The notes under the pieces: generated by a model
Databases searched by the model: none
The model's input: only the letters and a program-made list of their open reading frames with translations
What the model was told of the DNA's origin: nothing
Shown: positions 9,245 to 18,817 of the stretch, one piece after another
Layout of the letters: every line of letters starts with the position of its first letter
Position numbering within the stretch: position 1 is the stretch's first letter
Assembly (NCBI RefSeq): GCF_013343235.1
Contig: NZ_CP040094.1
Location: 7,001,001-7,065,000, forward strand
Origin: Nostoc sp. TCL240-02
GTDB lineage: Bacteria > Cyanobacteriota > Cyanobacteriia > Cyanobacteriales > Nostocaceae
DNA length: 64,000 bases
Direction of reading: 5' to 3'
Program-made: the position numbers and the translations under genes

Positions 9245-11041
9245 ATGATTAATAAATATCCTCAGAATCTTATAGCGTCCCATTTACCACTGAGTATGCT
9301 TGTATTATTCAGCAGCATATCCTCTAATCCACTCAAAGCTCAGGCTGTTGATACTACACAATTACCAACTAGTACTTTCATCCTTTCACAACAACAACTC
9401 CCACCACCACAAGATTTACAACCACCCTTACCTTCGCCAGTTCCCCCACCTGAACTGCCTCAGCCACTTCCCTCACCAGCAGAACTATTTCCCCCCTCTG
9501 TCCCAACTCTCACACCTAATGAACCACTACCTGGTAAGTTTCCTCAAACTATTGTTGTTGAACGGTTTGAAGTTGTTGGTAGTACAGTTTTCAGTCCTGA
9601 AGAATTAGCCAAAGCTACTGCTGAATTTACCAAACGACCGATCTCGCTGACCCAAGTGTATCAAGCACGCTCTAAAATTACCGATCTATACGTCAGAAAT
9701 GGTTATATTACCTCTGGTGCATACATCCCACCCCAAACAATCCAATCCGGTGTTGTAAAAATTCAGGTGGTTGAAGGTAAATTAGAAGATATTCAAGTAA
9801 CTGGAACTCGGCGGTTGAACCCGAATTATGTCCGCAGCCGACTAGCAATAGCTACATCACCGCCTCTGAATCGCCAGCGTCTACTAGAAGCACTACAACT
9901 CTTGCAACTGAATCCTTTGATTCAAAACGTTTCTGCTGAACTATCAGCAGGATCACGGACTGGTTCAAGTCTTCTAGAAGTCAAGGTTAATGAGGCAAAA
10001 ACCTTTAGTAGCCAGATAGTTCTTGATAATGGGCGATCGCCTAGTGTTGGCAGTTTTCGCCGCCGATTACAATTGAATGAAGCCAACTTATTGGGATTGG
10101 GAGACGCTCTAGGTGTCGCTTACACTAATACTGATGGTAGCAACTCCCTTGACGCGAACTATACATTACCACTCAATCCCCGCAATGGCACACTGACTTT
10201 CAACTATGGCATCACATCAAGCAATGTCATTGAACCTCCTTTCAAGGTTTTAGATATCCACTCAGATTCTCGCTATTACGAACTGACATTCCGCCAGCCA
10301 ATAGTTCAAACTCCGACACAAGAATTCGCCCTTGGATTGACAGCCTCCCGACGGGAAAGTGATATTTCGTCCTTTCTACAAAGAGAAGGGTTTCCCGGCT
10401 CTGTACTTTCGCCTGGGGCTGATGAACAGGGACACACTAAGGTATCTGCATTCCGATTTTTTCAAGAATGGACTAGTCGTAACAGCCGTCAAGTCATCGC
10501 TCTGCGCTCTCAATTTAGTTTGGGTATAGATATTTTGAGTCCCACGATTAATCAAAATGCTCCCGATAGCCGTTTTTTTGCTTGGCAAGGGCAAGCGCAG
10601 TGGGTACGCCTTTTAGCTCCTGAAACCTTACTATTACTTCGTTTAAATACGCAACTTGCATCTAGAACACTTCTGCCTTTGGAGCAATTTGGCTTAGGTG
10701 GACAGGATAGCGTTCGGGGCTACCGTCAAGATTACCTATTAACGGATAATGGCACTTTTGTCTCTGCGGAAGTTCAAGTACCAATTCTGCGCTTACCCAA
10801 GATAGATAGCACGTTACAGGTGATTCCCTTTGTGGATTTTGGTGTTGGCTGGAATAGTTCAGATAAAGAGAATCCCAACCCTAATACTTTAGCTGCTGTT
10901 GGTCTGGGGTTGCGTTGGTCACAAGGCGATCGCTTCACTGTTCGTCTTGATTGGGGCGTTCCTTTAATATCAGTTGAATCAAATGAGAGAACATTACAAG
11001 AAAACGGTCTGTATTTTAGTTTACTGTATAATCCTTTTTAA
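9245..11041 (+). CDS. ShlB/FhaC-family two-partner-secretion outer-membrane transporter
   Basis: A 598-residue Omp85-superfamily barrel. It begins with a signal peptide (hydrophobic to about residue 30, likely cut after AQA), then a proline-rich linker at 50-95. A POTRA_2 domain follows at about 105-180 (VVERFEVVGSTVFSPEELAK). The beta-barrel region runs to a terminal Phe (YNPF), typical of BamA-dependent proteins. The barrel motif FGLGGQDSVRGYRQD (VRGY of lid loop L6) is present. TpsB proteins export a large TpsA exoprotein, but none is encoded beside it. It may serve a distant partner. Confidence 0.9.
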   Translation: MINKYPQNLIASHLPLSMLVLFSSISSNPLKAQAVDTTQLPTSTFILSQQQLPPPQDLQPPLPSPVPPPELPQPLPSPAELFPPSVPTLTPNEPLPGKFPQTIVVERFEVVGSTVFSPEELAKATAEFTKRPISLTQVYQARSKITDLYVRNGYITSGAYIPPQTIQSGVVKIQVVEGKLEDIQVTGTRRLNPNYVRSRLAIATSPPLNRQRLLEALQLLQLNPLIQNVSAELSAGSRTGSSLLEVKVNEAKTFSSQIVLDNGRSPSVGSFRRRLQLNEANLLGLGDALGVAYTNTDGSNSLDANYTLPLNPRNGTLTFNYGITSSNVIEPPFKVLDIHSDSRYYELTFRQPIVQTPTQEFALGLTASRRESDISSFLQREGFPGSVLSPGADEQGHTKVSAFRFFQEWTSRNSRQVIALRSQFSLGIDILSPTINQNAPDSRFFAWQGQAQWVRLLAPETLLLLRLNTQLASRTLLPLEQFGLGGQDSVRGYRQDYLLTDNGTFVSAEVQVPILRLPKIDSTLQVIPFVDFGVGWNSSDKENPNPNTLAAVGLGLRWSQGDRFTVRLDWGVPLISVESNERTLQENGLYFSLLYNPF

Positions 11042-11726
11042 AATTTAGGTGTTAGAAACAGTTTATTCTTTTACCTCATCTACAATAGATTTCTCTAACG
11101 AGACGCTACTTCGACCTAGGAGTACATTAACAAGAGGTTCTTGCCATTAAAAACTAAAAATCAGACGGTTATTTATATAATTCGGAGTTTCTCCACCACT
11201 TAGAATAAAAACCCGTAAATATACTATATATTCTTTTCAGTGTTTGATTTTATTCTGGGTATCCTAAGAAAGACAAGGTTGGGCTGAATAGACGAAGGGA
11301 CAAAGCTGATAACTTATCTCTGGGACTTCCAGTTAAAAATTTTCCAACCAACAATCGTGGTTGTAGGGTGTGTTATCGCGACAAGGTAACACAACTGTTA
11401 TCTGTAGGTGGTACGTTACTGGCCATAACATACCCTACTGGATAATTTATTTTTTGGAAGTCCAAATGAGTCTAGAAAACAGCTATAACTTCTACCGCAA
11501 AACTGATTGAATAATTAGCCATATTATTCAAGAGGTCAATCATAAATAAAATGGTTGGTTTGAAACTCACACCAATTTTGTGATGCCTGCGGCGGGCTAC
11601 GCCTACGTAGGTGGTGACAAATTTTATGAAGTAAGTTTTGCTAGAAGTTAAGACTTTCAGACCGCACTTCTGGGAGTTGTATTTTTCAGACTAAGACAAA
11701 AATATATGAGAATTTGAGGAACAGCC
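11042..11726. other. 685-bp spacer containing one MITE-like unit
   Basis: The spacer between the transporter and the GGDEF/EAL gene holds the palindromic unit at 11323-11463 and a short GC-rich palindrome (GCGGGCTACGCC, near 11590). Otherwise it is AT-rich with no supported gene. Confidence 0.5.
11323..11463. mobile_element. MITE-like palindromic element (141 bp)
   Basis: The ends are a 9-bp inverted repeat, GGACTTCCA and TGGAAGTCC. Inside, GTAGGGTGTGTTAT (11363-11376) pairs with ATAACATACCCTAC (11425-11438), 13 of 14 positions. No coding capacity. I could not find a clear target duplication, so mobility is inferred from the structure. Confidence 0.5.
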
Positions 11727-14363
11727 ATGCTAGGAAATGAGCGGGAAAAAATACGCCATCTGTTGGTCATCAAAGACCTGCAAGGGCGGAGAACTGTCCC
11801 CCTGCTAGAGACTACTTATTCTCTGGGGCGGCATCCTGCAAACACCATTGTCTTGGTTTCCCGGTCAGTATCAATGCAACACGCAATTTTGTTGCGAGTA
11901 ACTGTTCCAGAGACTGACCAATATGGCTTCCAGATTATTGATGGCAACTTCAAGGGGAAAGGAAGTACTAATGGCTTATTTATAAATGGTACTAAATCCT
12001 TTTCTCATAATCTTAGAAATGGAGATACCATTGACTTTGGTAGTCATCAAGCTCAGGCTAAATATTATGCTATCTCCAACATTTCAGAAGAAGCATTTTC
12101 TGAATCTTTTGATGTTGAAGATTTATCTGGTTTTCTATCAGAGCAAGCCAGTCCTGCCAATCCTTTTCAAACCCTAGCTATCGATCCCAGCTTGGAAGCA
12201 GCTAGTGAGTCTGCCTTAGCTCGCCTAGCATCTTTCCCTGAACTTATCCCCAATCCAATTGTTGAAATGGATTTTGAGGGAATAGTGACTTACATCAATC
12301 CTGCTGCTACTCTCAAGTTTCCCAAACTCAGGGAAGTTGGGACAGAGCATCCAATATTAGCAGGACTTTTGAGTACAGTTAAGAATTTAGAAAAAAATTC
12401 TTTTGTGCGGGAGGTGGAAGTAGATACAGAAGTTTTTGAACAATCCGTTCTCTACCTTCCTCAAAGTGATTTAATTAGAACTTTTATTATTAGGGATATT
12501 ACAGAGCAGAAACAAGCTACAGCCGAATTGCGTCAGCGCGATCGCTTGCTGCAAGCAGTTGCAGAAGCCGCTAATTATTTGCTGGGGGAAATGAATTACG
12601 AAACTGGTATTGAGCGGGCTTTAGCTATACTGGGCGAAGCTGCCAAAGCAGATCGTGCTTATCTTTTTCAGAACCATCCCCATCCTGCTACAGGGGAAAT
12701 AGCAGTCAGTTTGCGGTTTGAATGGACGCAATCTTTAATTGAATCTACCCACCAGCATTGGCAAAATCAGGTTTATCAAGGTTCTGGATTAGCCCGTTGG
12801 TATACTGTTCTTTGTAGCGGCCAGTCAATTAGTGGACTCACCCAAAAATTTCCTGTGGTCGAACAAGAATTCCTCATTAGAGATGGCATTCAATCCCTTC
12901 TTTTGGTGCCTCTCCGCTTGGAAAATGAGTGCTGGGGCTATCTTGGCTTGGCAGACTGCACCTTTGAGCGTCATTGGTCAAAGCACGAAGAATCCACACT
13001 TTTAACAATGGCCGCTAGTATCATTGGTGCCCGGCAACGTCAGCAAGTAGAAGAAAAGATTCGCTATCAAGCCCTCCATGACATGCTGACAGGGTTGCCC
13101 AATCGCCTACTATTTAACGAACTGCTTAATAAAACTCTGCCCAATGCCACTCGGAATGGCGAAAGTTTAGCTGTGATCTTCCTCGACCTGGATCGCTTCA
13201 AGGTAATTAATGACACTCTGGGGCATACTTTGGGAGACCAATTGTTAAAAAACGTCGCTCAAAGACTACAAGATTTACTCAGAGGGGGAGACACTATAGC
13301 CCGTTGGGGAGGCGATGAGTTTACTATCTTACTTCCACGAGTCACTGATATTGAAGAAGTAACGCAAGTGGCGTACAGAATTTTACAAACCTTAGAAGAT
13401 CCTTTTTATCTCCAAGGGCATGAACTTTATGTGACTGCTAGCCTTGGTATTGCGTTGCTTGATAAGAACAGTCCTGATGCTGAAACACTAATCCAGCACG
13501 CAGATGCCGCTTTATACTACGCCAAAGACAAAGGGCGAAATAACTACCAATTCTATAGTGTTTCTCTGAGCGCCAAGAATCCTGAACTTCTAACTTTAGA
13601 AAAAAGTTTGCGCTATGCCCTAGAACGTGAAGAATTTACGGTGTTTTATCAGCCTCGTGTGAACATTGCCACAGGAGAAATTACTGGTATGGAGGCTCTG
13701 TTGCGTTGGCAGCACCCAGAAATGGGATTGGTTGCACCTAGTGTCTTCATTCCTCTCGCCGAAGAAAGCGGATTAATTATCGCCATCGGCGAATGGGTGC
13801 TACGGACAGCCTGTATGCAAAATAAAACCTGGCAAGATTCAGGATTGCCACCTATAACTATGGCTGTCAATCTTTCTCTGAAGCAGTTCCGCCAACCCAA
13901 ATTGGTGGAGATTATAACCACAGTTTTAGAGCAAACGGGTCTAGATGCCCACTTTTTAGAATTAGAAATTATGGAAACCACAGCTATTGAGGACTTGGGT
14001 TTTACCAGAACGGTGTTAGAGGAGCTAAAGCAGATGGGTGTTAACATCTCCATTGATGACTTTGGTACGGGTCACTCCTCGCTCTCGCGCCTACAGCTTT
14101 TGCCACTCCACAATCTCAAAATAGATCAGTCTTTCATGAGAGATTTGCAGCCGGATTCCAAAGTAGCTCATATTATCCAGGCCATAGTTACCTTGGGACA
14201 CAGCTTGGGATTGAAGTTGACAGCCGAAGGGGTGGAAACAGAAGAGCAATTGGAGTTCTTGAAATCTATCAGCTGTGAGGAGGTACAGGGCTATTTCTTC
14301 TATCGCCCACTTCCTGAACAGAAAGCGACAGAAATCCTCGAAAGTAAACGACCGACGATCTAG
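11727..14363 (+). CDS. FHA-PAS-GAF-GGDEF-EAL cyclic-di-GMP signalling protein
   Basis: An 878-residue cytoplasmic protein. Domains in order: FHA (about 20-110, with YSLGRHPANTIVL and SMQHA, a phosphothreonine reader), PAS (about 165-265), GAF (about 280-440), GGDEF and EAL. The GGDEF site is intact at residues 528-532 (GGDEF) and the EAL motif is at 656-658 (EAL in GMEALLRW), with DDFGTG further on. Both cyclase and phosphodiesterase activities are possible. The FHA domain at the N-terminus suggests control by a Ser/Thr kinase. No membrane span. Confidence 0.93.
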   Translation: MLGNEREKIRHLLVIKDLQGRRTVPLLETTYSLGRHPANTIVLVSRSVSMQHAILLRVTVPETDQYGFQIIDGNFKGKGSTNGLFINGTKSFSHNLRNGDTIDFGSHQAQAKYYAISNISEEAFSESFDVEDLSGFLSEQASPANPFQTLAIDPSLEAASESALARLASFPELIPNPIVEMDFEGIVTYINPAATLKFPKLREVGTEHPILAGLLSTVKNLEKNSFVREVEVDTEVFEQSVLYLPQSDLIRTFIIRDITEQKQATAELRQRDRLLQAVAEAANYLLGEMNYETGIERALAILGEAAKADRAYLFQNHPHPATGEIAVSLRFEWTQSLIESTHQHWQNQVYQGSGLARWYTVLCSGQSISGLTQKFPVVEQEFLIRDGIQSLLLVPLRLENECWGYLGLADCTFERHWSKHEESTLLTMAASIIGARQRQQVEEKIRYQALHDMLTGLPNRLLFNELLNKTLPNATRNGESLAVIFLDLDRFKVINDTLGHTLGDQLLKNVAQRLQDLLRGGDTIARWGGDEFTILLPRVTDIEEVTQVAYRILQTLEDPFYLQGHELYVTASLGIALLDKNSPDAETLIQHADAALYYAKDKGRNNYQFYSVSLSAKNPELLTLEKSLRYALEREEFTVFYQPRVNIATGEITGMEALLRWQHPEMGLVAPSVFIPLAEESGLIIAIGEWVLRTACMQNKTWQDSGLPPITMAVNLSLKQFRQPKLVEIITTVLEQTGLDAHFLELEIMETTAIEDLGFTRTVLEELKQMGVNISIDDFGTGHSSLSRLQLLPLHNLKIDQSFMRDLQPDSKVAHIIQAIVTLGHSLGLKLTAEGVETEEQLEFLKSISCEEVQGYFFYRPLPEQKATEILESKRPTI

Positions 14364-14544
14364 TACAAGAAAAAACTGTTTGTACCAGTAACGATACAAT
14401 ATAATCCGTAATTCCTAATTGAATAGGGGTTGATACCCGCGTTTCTATAAACAGCGTGTTTTGTGTCAGGGTTAAAATTCAGTCACAAAACATAATTACG
14501 AATTACGAATTGTTTATTGTCCTGCTGCCGACCTTTTTCGTCCT

Positions 14545-15465
14545 ATGCTGCCAGTCATCTATTCCGACGAATTTTTAGATCACAAGACTGGAAAATATCA
14601 TCCCGAAAAACCAGAACGTTTAAGTGCGATCGCAAATGCCCTAAAAGCAGCTACATTCGCAGATAAAATTGACTGGCGATCGCCCACACCAGTATCAGAA
14701 CAGCCATCACTGATGTCTATGTTGGTTAAGGCTCATAGCCCAGCTTACATCAAAAAACTTTGGCAAATTGCTTCTAGTGGCGGCGGCCCTTTGGATGGAG
14801 ATACGCCAGTTTCCCCACGCAGTTATGATGTGGCATTGTTGGCAGTCAGTGCATGGCTAGATGGGGTTGAGGCTGTGTTAAAGTCGGCTAATCCAGCTTT
14901 TGTATTGGCACGTCCCCCAGGACATCATGCAGAAAGTGATGCTGGGATGGGCTTTTGCCTATTTTCTAATGCTGCGATCGCCGCTTTCTTTGCCCTCGAA
15001 CAACCCGGAATTAACCGCGTCGCCATTCTCGATTGGGATGTGCATCACGGTAATGGTACTCAGGCGATCGTCGAAAGTGAAGCACGTATCGCCTACTGTT
15101 CCCTACATCAATATCCATGTTATCCCGGTACTGGGAGAGCCACAGAACGCGGCTTTCATAATAATGTATTAAATTTACCAGTACCTCCTGGTAGTGATAT
15201 TGCAGTATATCAGCCACTATTTGAAAGACAAGTCATACCGTTTTTAGCCAACTTTCAAGCGGATTTGCTGATTGTAAGTGCTGGTTATGATGGCAATGCC
15301 GCAGATCCTCTAGCAAGTATCAATTTGCAGCCAGAAGACTATGCTTTATTCACTAATTATTGTCTAGGGTTAACTCGTAAAATTCTGTTTGGCTTAGAAG
15401 GTGGTTACGATTTTGATACTCTTTCTCAATCAGTTGTAGCGACAATTGAACCCTGTCTACTTTAA
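14545..15465 (+). CDS. Histone-deacetylase-family protein (AcuC/HdaH type)
   Basis: A 306-residue zinc amidohydrolase of the arginase/deacetylase fold. The RPPGHHAE motif holds the catalytic His pair, the zinc site is DWDVHHGNGTQ, and the SAGYDGNAADPLA motif supplies the third ligand region. Bacterial members deacetylate acetyl-lysine on proteins or acetylpolyamines; which applies here cannot be told. The start ATG gives the usual MLPVIYSDEF lead. Monocistronic by spacing. Confidence 0.92.
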   Translation: MLPVIYSDEFLDHKTGKYHPEKPERLSAIANALKAATFADKIDWRSPTPVSEQPSLMSMLVKAHSPAYIKKLWQIASSGGGPLDGDTPVSPRSYDVALLAVSAWLDGVEAVLKSANPAFVLARPPGHHAESDAGMGFCLFSNAAIAAFFALEQPGINRVAILDWDVHHGNGTQAIVESEARIAYCSLHQYPCYPGTGRATERGFHNNVLNLPVPPGSDIAVYQPLFERQVIPFLANFQADLLIVSAGYDGNAADPLASINLQPEDYALFTNYCLGLTRKILFGLEGGYDFDTLSQSVVATIEPCLL

Positions 15466-15921
15466 CTTTCCTTGTTCCCCTCATTACCGAACAAAAGTTC
15501 ACAAAAATCAAGCAGGACAAGGTTTATTGAACTGAAGAGTTGGGGACAAGTCTCTCCCCCTTTCTTCCTTTCAAGGATAAGTTCTTTAGCATATCGAAAA
15601 TAGTTGAGAAAATTCTCAAGTGTTTAACGTAGTTTGGTCGTTTCAGGATTTAAACATCGGTTGAAATAGTTAAAAAATGACCAAATACAAAATATCTACC
15701 CTTGTAAGCCCTTTTCTTCCTTGTTTCTTCTTCACGCCCCATACTTAATGCACTTTTTTCTCAAGTTCATCAAATCTTCAGAAATAAAAATTTTGAATGG
15801 GGTTCTGAAAGAGCTAAAGTTTTGTTAAGATGCAATTGCTAGCAGTTTCTCAGCGAAATTCACCTATCAGGGTGTGGAGAAATAAAAAGTACTAGCAGCA
15901 CAAATTTCAAAAGGTGAAGCA
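15466..15921. other. Spacer, nothing distinct seen
   Basis: About 455 bp with a pyrimidine-rich stretch near 15555. I see no repeat block, no strong hairpin and no supported gene. It should hold the promoter of the short gene that follows. Confidence 0.4.
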
Positions 15922-16059
15922 ATGACCACCTATATTTTTTTCGGTGAAGCCCTACGGATGTTAACTAATGCCTATTTGATATCAGCAGTACTGTTAATAG
16001 CAGCTTCTGGTATAGGTTTAGCGGTAATTGAAACAATAGAAAAGGCAGGAGAACGCTAA
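15922..16059 (+). CDS. Small single-span membrane protein, 45 residues
   Basis: A short ORF that begins MTTYIFFGEALRML, has one hydrophobic span (about residues 18-36, ISAVLLIAASGIGLAVI) and ends EKAGER. An AGGTG Shine-Dalgarno lies about 6 bases upstream. Its form resembles small subunits of photosynthetic or respiratory complexes, but it matches none I know (not PetM, PsbM, PsbX or Ycf12). It lies 180 bases before the TerB-like gene. It could be missed by annotation because of size. Confidence 0.5.
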   Translation: MTTYIFFGEALRMLTNAYLISAVLLIAASGIGLAVIETIEKAGER

Positions 16060-16238
16060 GTTTACAAATGGCAATTGTAGTTCTTGCCAAAAACCATTGG
16101 GTGCAAGTGTTCGCCGTGGATAAATCTTGGGAATACTAAAGCATGAAAGTCTCACAGCGTTACAGTCTTACCTGTAAATCTACCAAACATACAGGTAACT
16201 GTAGCGCTATTGAGACTCTAGCCAAGGAGTTACTACAG

Positions 16239-16685
16239 ATGAGTCTATTCGACACTGTGTTGGGTACAGAAAACCAAACCCAAGCAGCACTCAATTCAGC
16301 GGAAGCTTTTGCTGTTATTGTCTTGGCGGCAACAGCTTCAGACGGTTATCTTTCTGTTGAGCAAGCAAATTCTATCACTTTTGTGCTGTCTCGGATGAAA
16401 CTTTTTACAGGTTATCCTCATGAGATGATGAATAGGCTGTTTGACCAAATCTTGGGTATTCTCAAGGGCGATGGTTTTAACGCTTTATTTGATGCAGCAA
16501 AGGATTCTCTATCTCAAGACTTGCGGGAATCAGCGTTTGCAGTAGCCACTGATTTCGTCTTAGCTGAAGGTGTTGTAGCTGAAGAAGAAAAAAGCTTCTT
16601 AAACGATCTATATCAAGCTTTAGGCGTTTCTCGTGAGATAGCACTACAAATCATGCAAGTAATCTTAATTAAAAACCGGGGATAG
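16239..16685 (+). CDS. TerB-like (tellurite-resistance family) helical protein
   Basis: A 148-residue all-helical protein with the TerB-type layout: EAFAVIVLAATASDGYLSVEQ (acidic DG loop, repeated later as VLAEGVVAEEEKSFL). The frame is open upstream to 16143, but an AAGGAG Shine-Dalgarno at 16224-16229 sits 9 bases before the ATG at 16239 (MSLFDTVLG), so I use that start. TerB-family proteins in cyanobacteria have no proven role. It is followed by a clear terminator. Confidence 0.75.
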   Translation: MSLFDTVLGTENQTQAALNSAEAFAVIVLAATASDGYLSVEQANSITFVLSRMKLFTGYPHEMMNRLFDQILGILKGDGFNALFDAAKDSLSQDLRESAFAVATDFVLAEGVVAEEEKSFLNDLYQALGVSREIALQIMQVILIKNRG

Positions 16686-16737
16686 GAAAATAAAGCATCT
16701 GCTTAATTAAACTATATAAATAGCTTCTAAAAAAGGC

Positions 16738-16773
16738 GTGCCAAAGGACTTAAGCTTCTTTGGCACTATTTTT
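16738..16773 (+). terminator. Rho-independent terminator
   Basis: GTGCCAAAG (16738-16746) pairs perfectly with CTTTGGCAC (16758-16766), followed by TATTTTT. It ends the TerB-like transcript. Confidence 0.75.
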
Positions 16774-16796
16774 GGTGTTATTGTGAATAGACTTAA

Positions 16797-16825
16797 ATTT
16801 GGGACTTTTTCGAGAAGTCCCAAAT
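16797..16825. repeat. Perfect small hairpin ATTTGGGACTT/AAGTCCCAAAT
   Basis: An 11-bp perfect stem around a 7-base loop, just upstream of murF. The GGGACTT arm is shared with the hairpins at 11322 and 33494, so it may be a family of small palindromic units and not a terminator. Confidence 0.55.
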
Positions 16826-16895
16826 ATTGTTGTTCAATGCAGTATTGTGTCATAATTCGATTTTATAATTTTGAACTTTAAATTGTAAATTATTT

Positions 16896-18251
16896 ATGCG
16901 TTGTTCTGCCACCCTATCCCAACTGGTTGAAGTTCTTTTGGCCAGTCCGATAAACTTATCTGAAACTGCTTTAACACAAGTAAGTTGCGGTATACAAACA
17001 GATAGCCGTACCTTGAAGCTAGGTGAAGTATTTGTCGCTTTGCGAGGCGATAAATTTGATGGACATAAATTTGTGCCAACTGCGATCGCAAAGGGTGCAA
17101 TAGCTGCAATTGTAGATTTTGAATACGAAAATCCCGGTTTACCAGTATTGCAGGTAAAAGACACCCTCAAGGCATATCAACAAATTGGCAGATGGTGGCG
17201 CGATCGCTTTAATATTCCTGTAATTGGTGTAACTGGTTCCGTGGGTAAAACTACAACCAAAGAATTGATCGCCGCAGTTTTAGGAACAAAGGGACGAGTT
17301 CACAAAACTTATGGAAATTACAACAACGAAATTGGTGTTCCGAAAACTCTCCTAGAACTTGGCGCAGAAAATGACTACGCTGTGATTGAAATGGCGATGC
17401 GGGGTAGGGGACAAATTGCCGAACTTACACAAATAGCGCGTCCAACAATTGGAGTAATTACCAATGTAGGGACGGCACATATTGAGTTACTGGGTTCCGA
17501 AGAAGCGATCGCTGAGGCAAAATGTGAGTTGTTAGTTGAAATGGCTGCTGATAGTGTGGCAATTCTCAATCACGATAATCTTTTATTAATGGCCACGGCG
17601 GCAAAATTTTGGCACGGAGAAGTTTTAACCTACGGCTTTTCTGGTGGGGATATTCAAGGGGAGTTAATTGATAACGAGACTGTGGAAGTTGCCGGAATCC
17701 AACTACCTCTACCGCTACCCGGCCGTCACAATGCGATTAATTTTTTAGCAGCTTTAGCGGTGGCAAAAGTGTTGGGGATTGATTGGGCAACCCTTAAAGC
17801 AGGTGTAGAAGTAGATATGCCCACAGGACGATCGCAGCGATTTACCTTACCCAATGATGTGATAATCTTAGATGAAACTTATAATGCTGCACCAGAAGCG
17901 ATGATTGCATCGTTGCAGTTATTAGCAGACACACCCGGAAAGCGGAAGATTGCCGTATTGGGTGCAATGAAAGAATTAGGAGAGCGATCGCAGCAGTTGC
18001 ACCAGCGAGTGGGAGAAACAGTGCGAAAGTTGAATTTAGACGGTTTGTTGGTTTTGGTAGATGGAGAAGATGCCGAAGCGATGGCTCAAAGTGCCGAAGG
18101 TATCCCATCGGAGTGTTTTGCAACTCATGCCGATTTGGTGGCTAGGTTGAAGACATTTGTGCAAACAGGCGATCGTTTATTGTTCAAAGCCGCTCATTCT
18201 GTGGGATTAGATCGGGTTGTCAATCAGTTACGTGCAGAATTTACTCAATGA
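16896..18251 (+). CDS. murF: UDP-N-acetylmuramoyl-tripeptide--D-alanyl-D-alanine ligase
   Basis: A 451-residue Mur ligase that adds D-Ala-D-Ala to the peptidoglycan precursor. The N-terminal substrate domain has TDSRTLKLGEVFVALRG. The ATP P-loop is GVTGSVGKTTTKE (about residue 112). The central domain has NYNNEIGVPKTLL and EMAMRGRGQI, and the C-terminal domain has PTGRSQR and ILDETYNAAPEAM. Length is normal. Its stop overlaps the ATG of the GNAT gene by 4 bases (ATGA), so the two were translationally coupled. Confidence 0.95.
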   Translation: MRCSATLSQLVEVLLASPINLSETALTQVSCGIQTDSRTLKLGEVFVALRGDKFDGHKFVPTAIAKGAIAAIVDFEYENPGLPVLQVKDTLKAYQQIGRWWRDRFNIPVIGVTGSVGKTTTKELIAAVLGTKGRVHKTYGNYNNEIGVPKTLLELGAENDYAVIEMAMRGRGQIAELTQIARPTIGVITNVGTAHIELLGSEEAIAEAKCELLVEMAADSVAILNHDNLLLMATAAKFWHGEVLTYGFSGGDIQGELIDNETVEVAGIQLPLPLPGRHNAINFLAALAVAKVLGIDWATLKAGVEVDMPTGRSQRFTLPNDVIILDETYNAAPEAMIASLQLLADTPGKRKIAVLGAMKELGERSQQLHQRVGETVRKLNLDGLLVLVDGEDAEAMAQSAEGIPSECFATHADLVARLKTFVQTGDRLLFKAAHSVGLDRVVNQLRAEFTQ

Positions 18252-18817
18252 ATCTACCGCTAGAAACCCAACGTCTCAAACTACGAGACCTTGTAGAATC
18301 GGATTGGCTAGCGGTTCATCAATACGCTAGCGATCGCGAAGTTGTGCGTTATTTGACTTTTGGCCCTAATAGCGAAGAAGATACCAAAAACTTTTTGCAA
18401 AGAGAGATTTCATTACAAGGAGAAGAACCCCGTCAACATTTTGCCTTAGCAGTGACTTTAAAAACCCAACAGCAATTAATTGGTATCTGTCGCATATCCG
18501 TTAAGGATATTGATAATAAAACAGGCTCTATTGGATAATGTTTTACTAAGAAATTTTGGGGACAAGGATATGCAATAGAAGCTGTAAAAGCAGTTGTGTC
18601 ATTTGGTTTTCAGGAGTTAGGCTTACATCGCATATTTGCGACTTGTCATCCAGAAAACATTGATTCAGAACGAGTTATGCAAAAAATTGGAATGCAGCAA
18701 GAAGGATATTTGCGAGAACACCATTGGATTAAGGGAGAATGGCGAGACTCTTGGCTATATGCCATCCTTGAGCATGAATGGAGAAGTCTAGATTTCAGAC
18801 GTTGTTGGAAAGGCTAG
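18248..18817 (+). pseudogene. RimJ/RimL-type GNAT N-acetyltransferase with one in-frame stop
   Basis: The frame reads a normal ribosomal-protein-alanine-acetyltransferase-like protein of about 189 residues, starting MNLPLETQRLKLRDL. At 18536-18538 a TAA replaces what homologues have as Tyr in GSIGYCF. The same frame then continues without a break through FWGQGYAIEAVKAVV (acetyl-CoA loop) to the TAG. So there is one nonsense change and no frameshift. The 96-residue N-terminal piece alone lacks the acetyl-CoA site. Read-through or a sequencing error are the alternatives. Confidence 0.85.
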
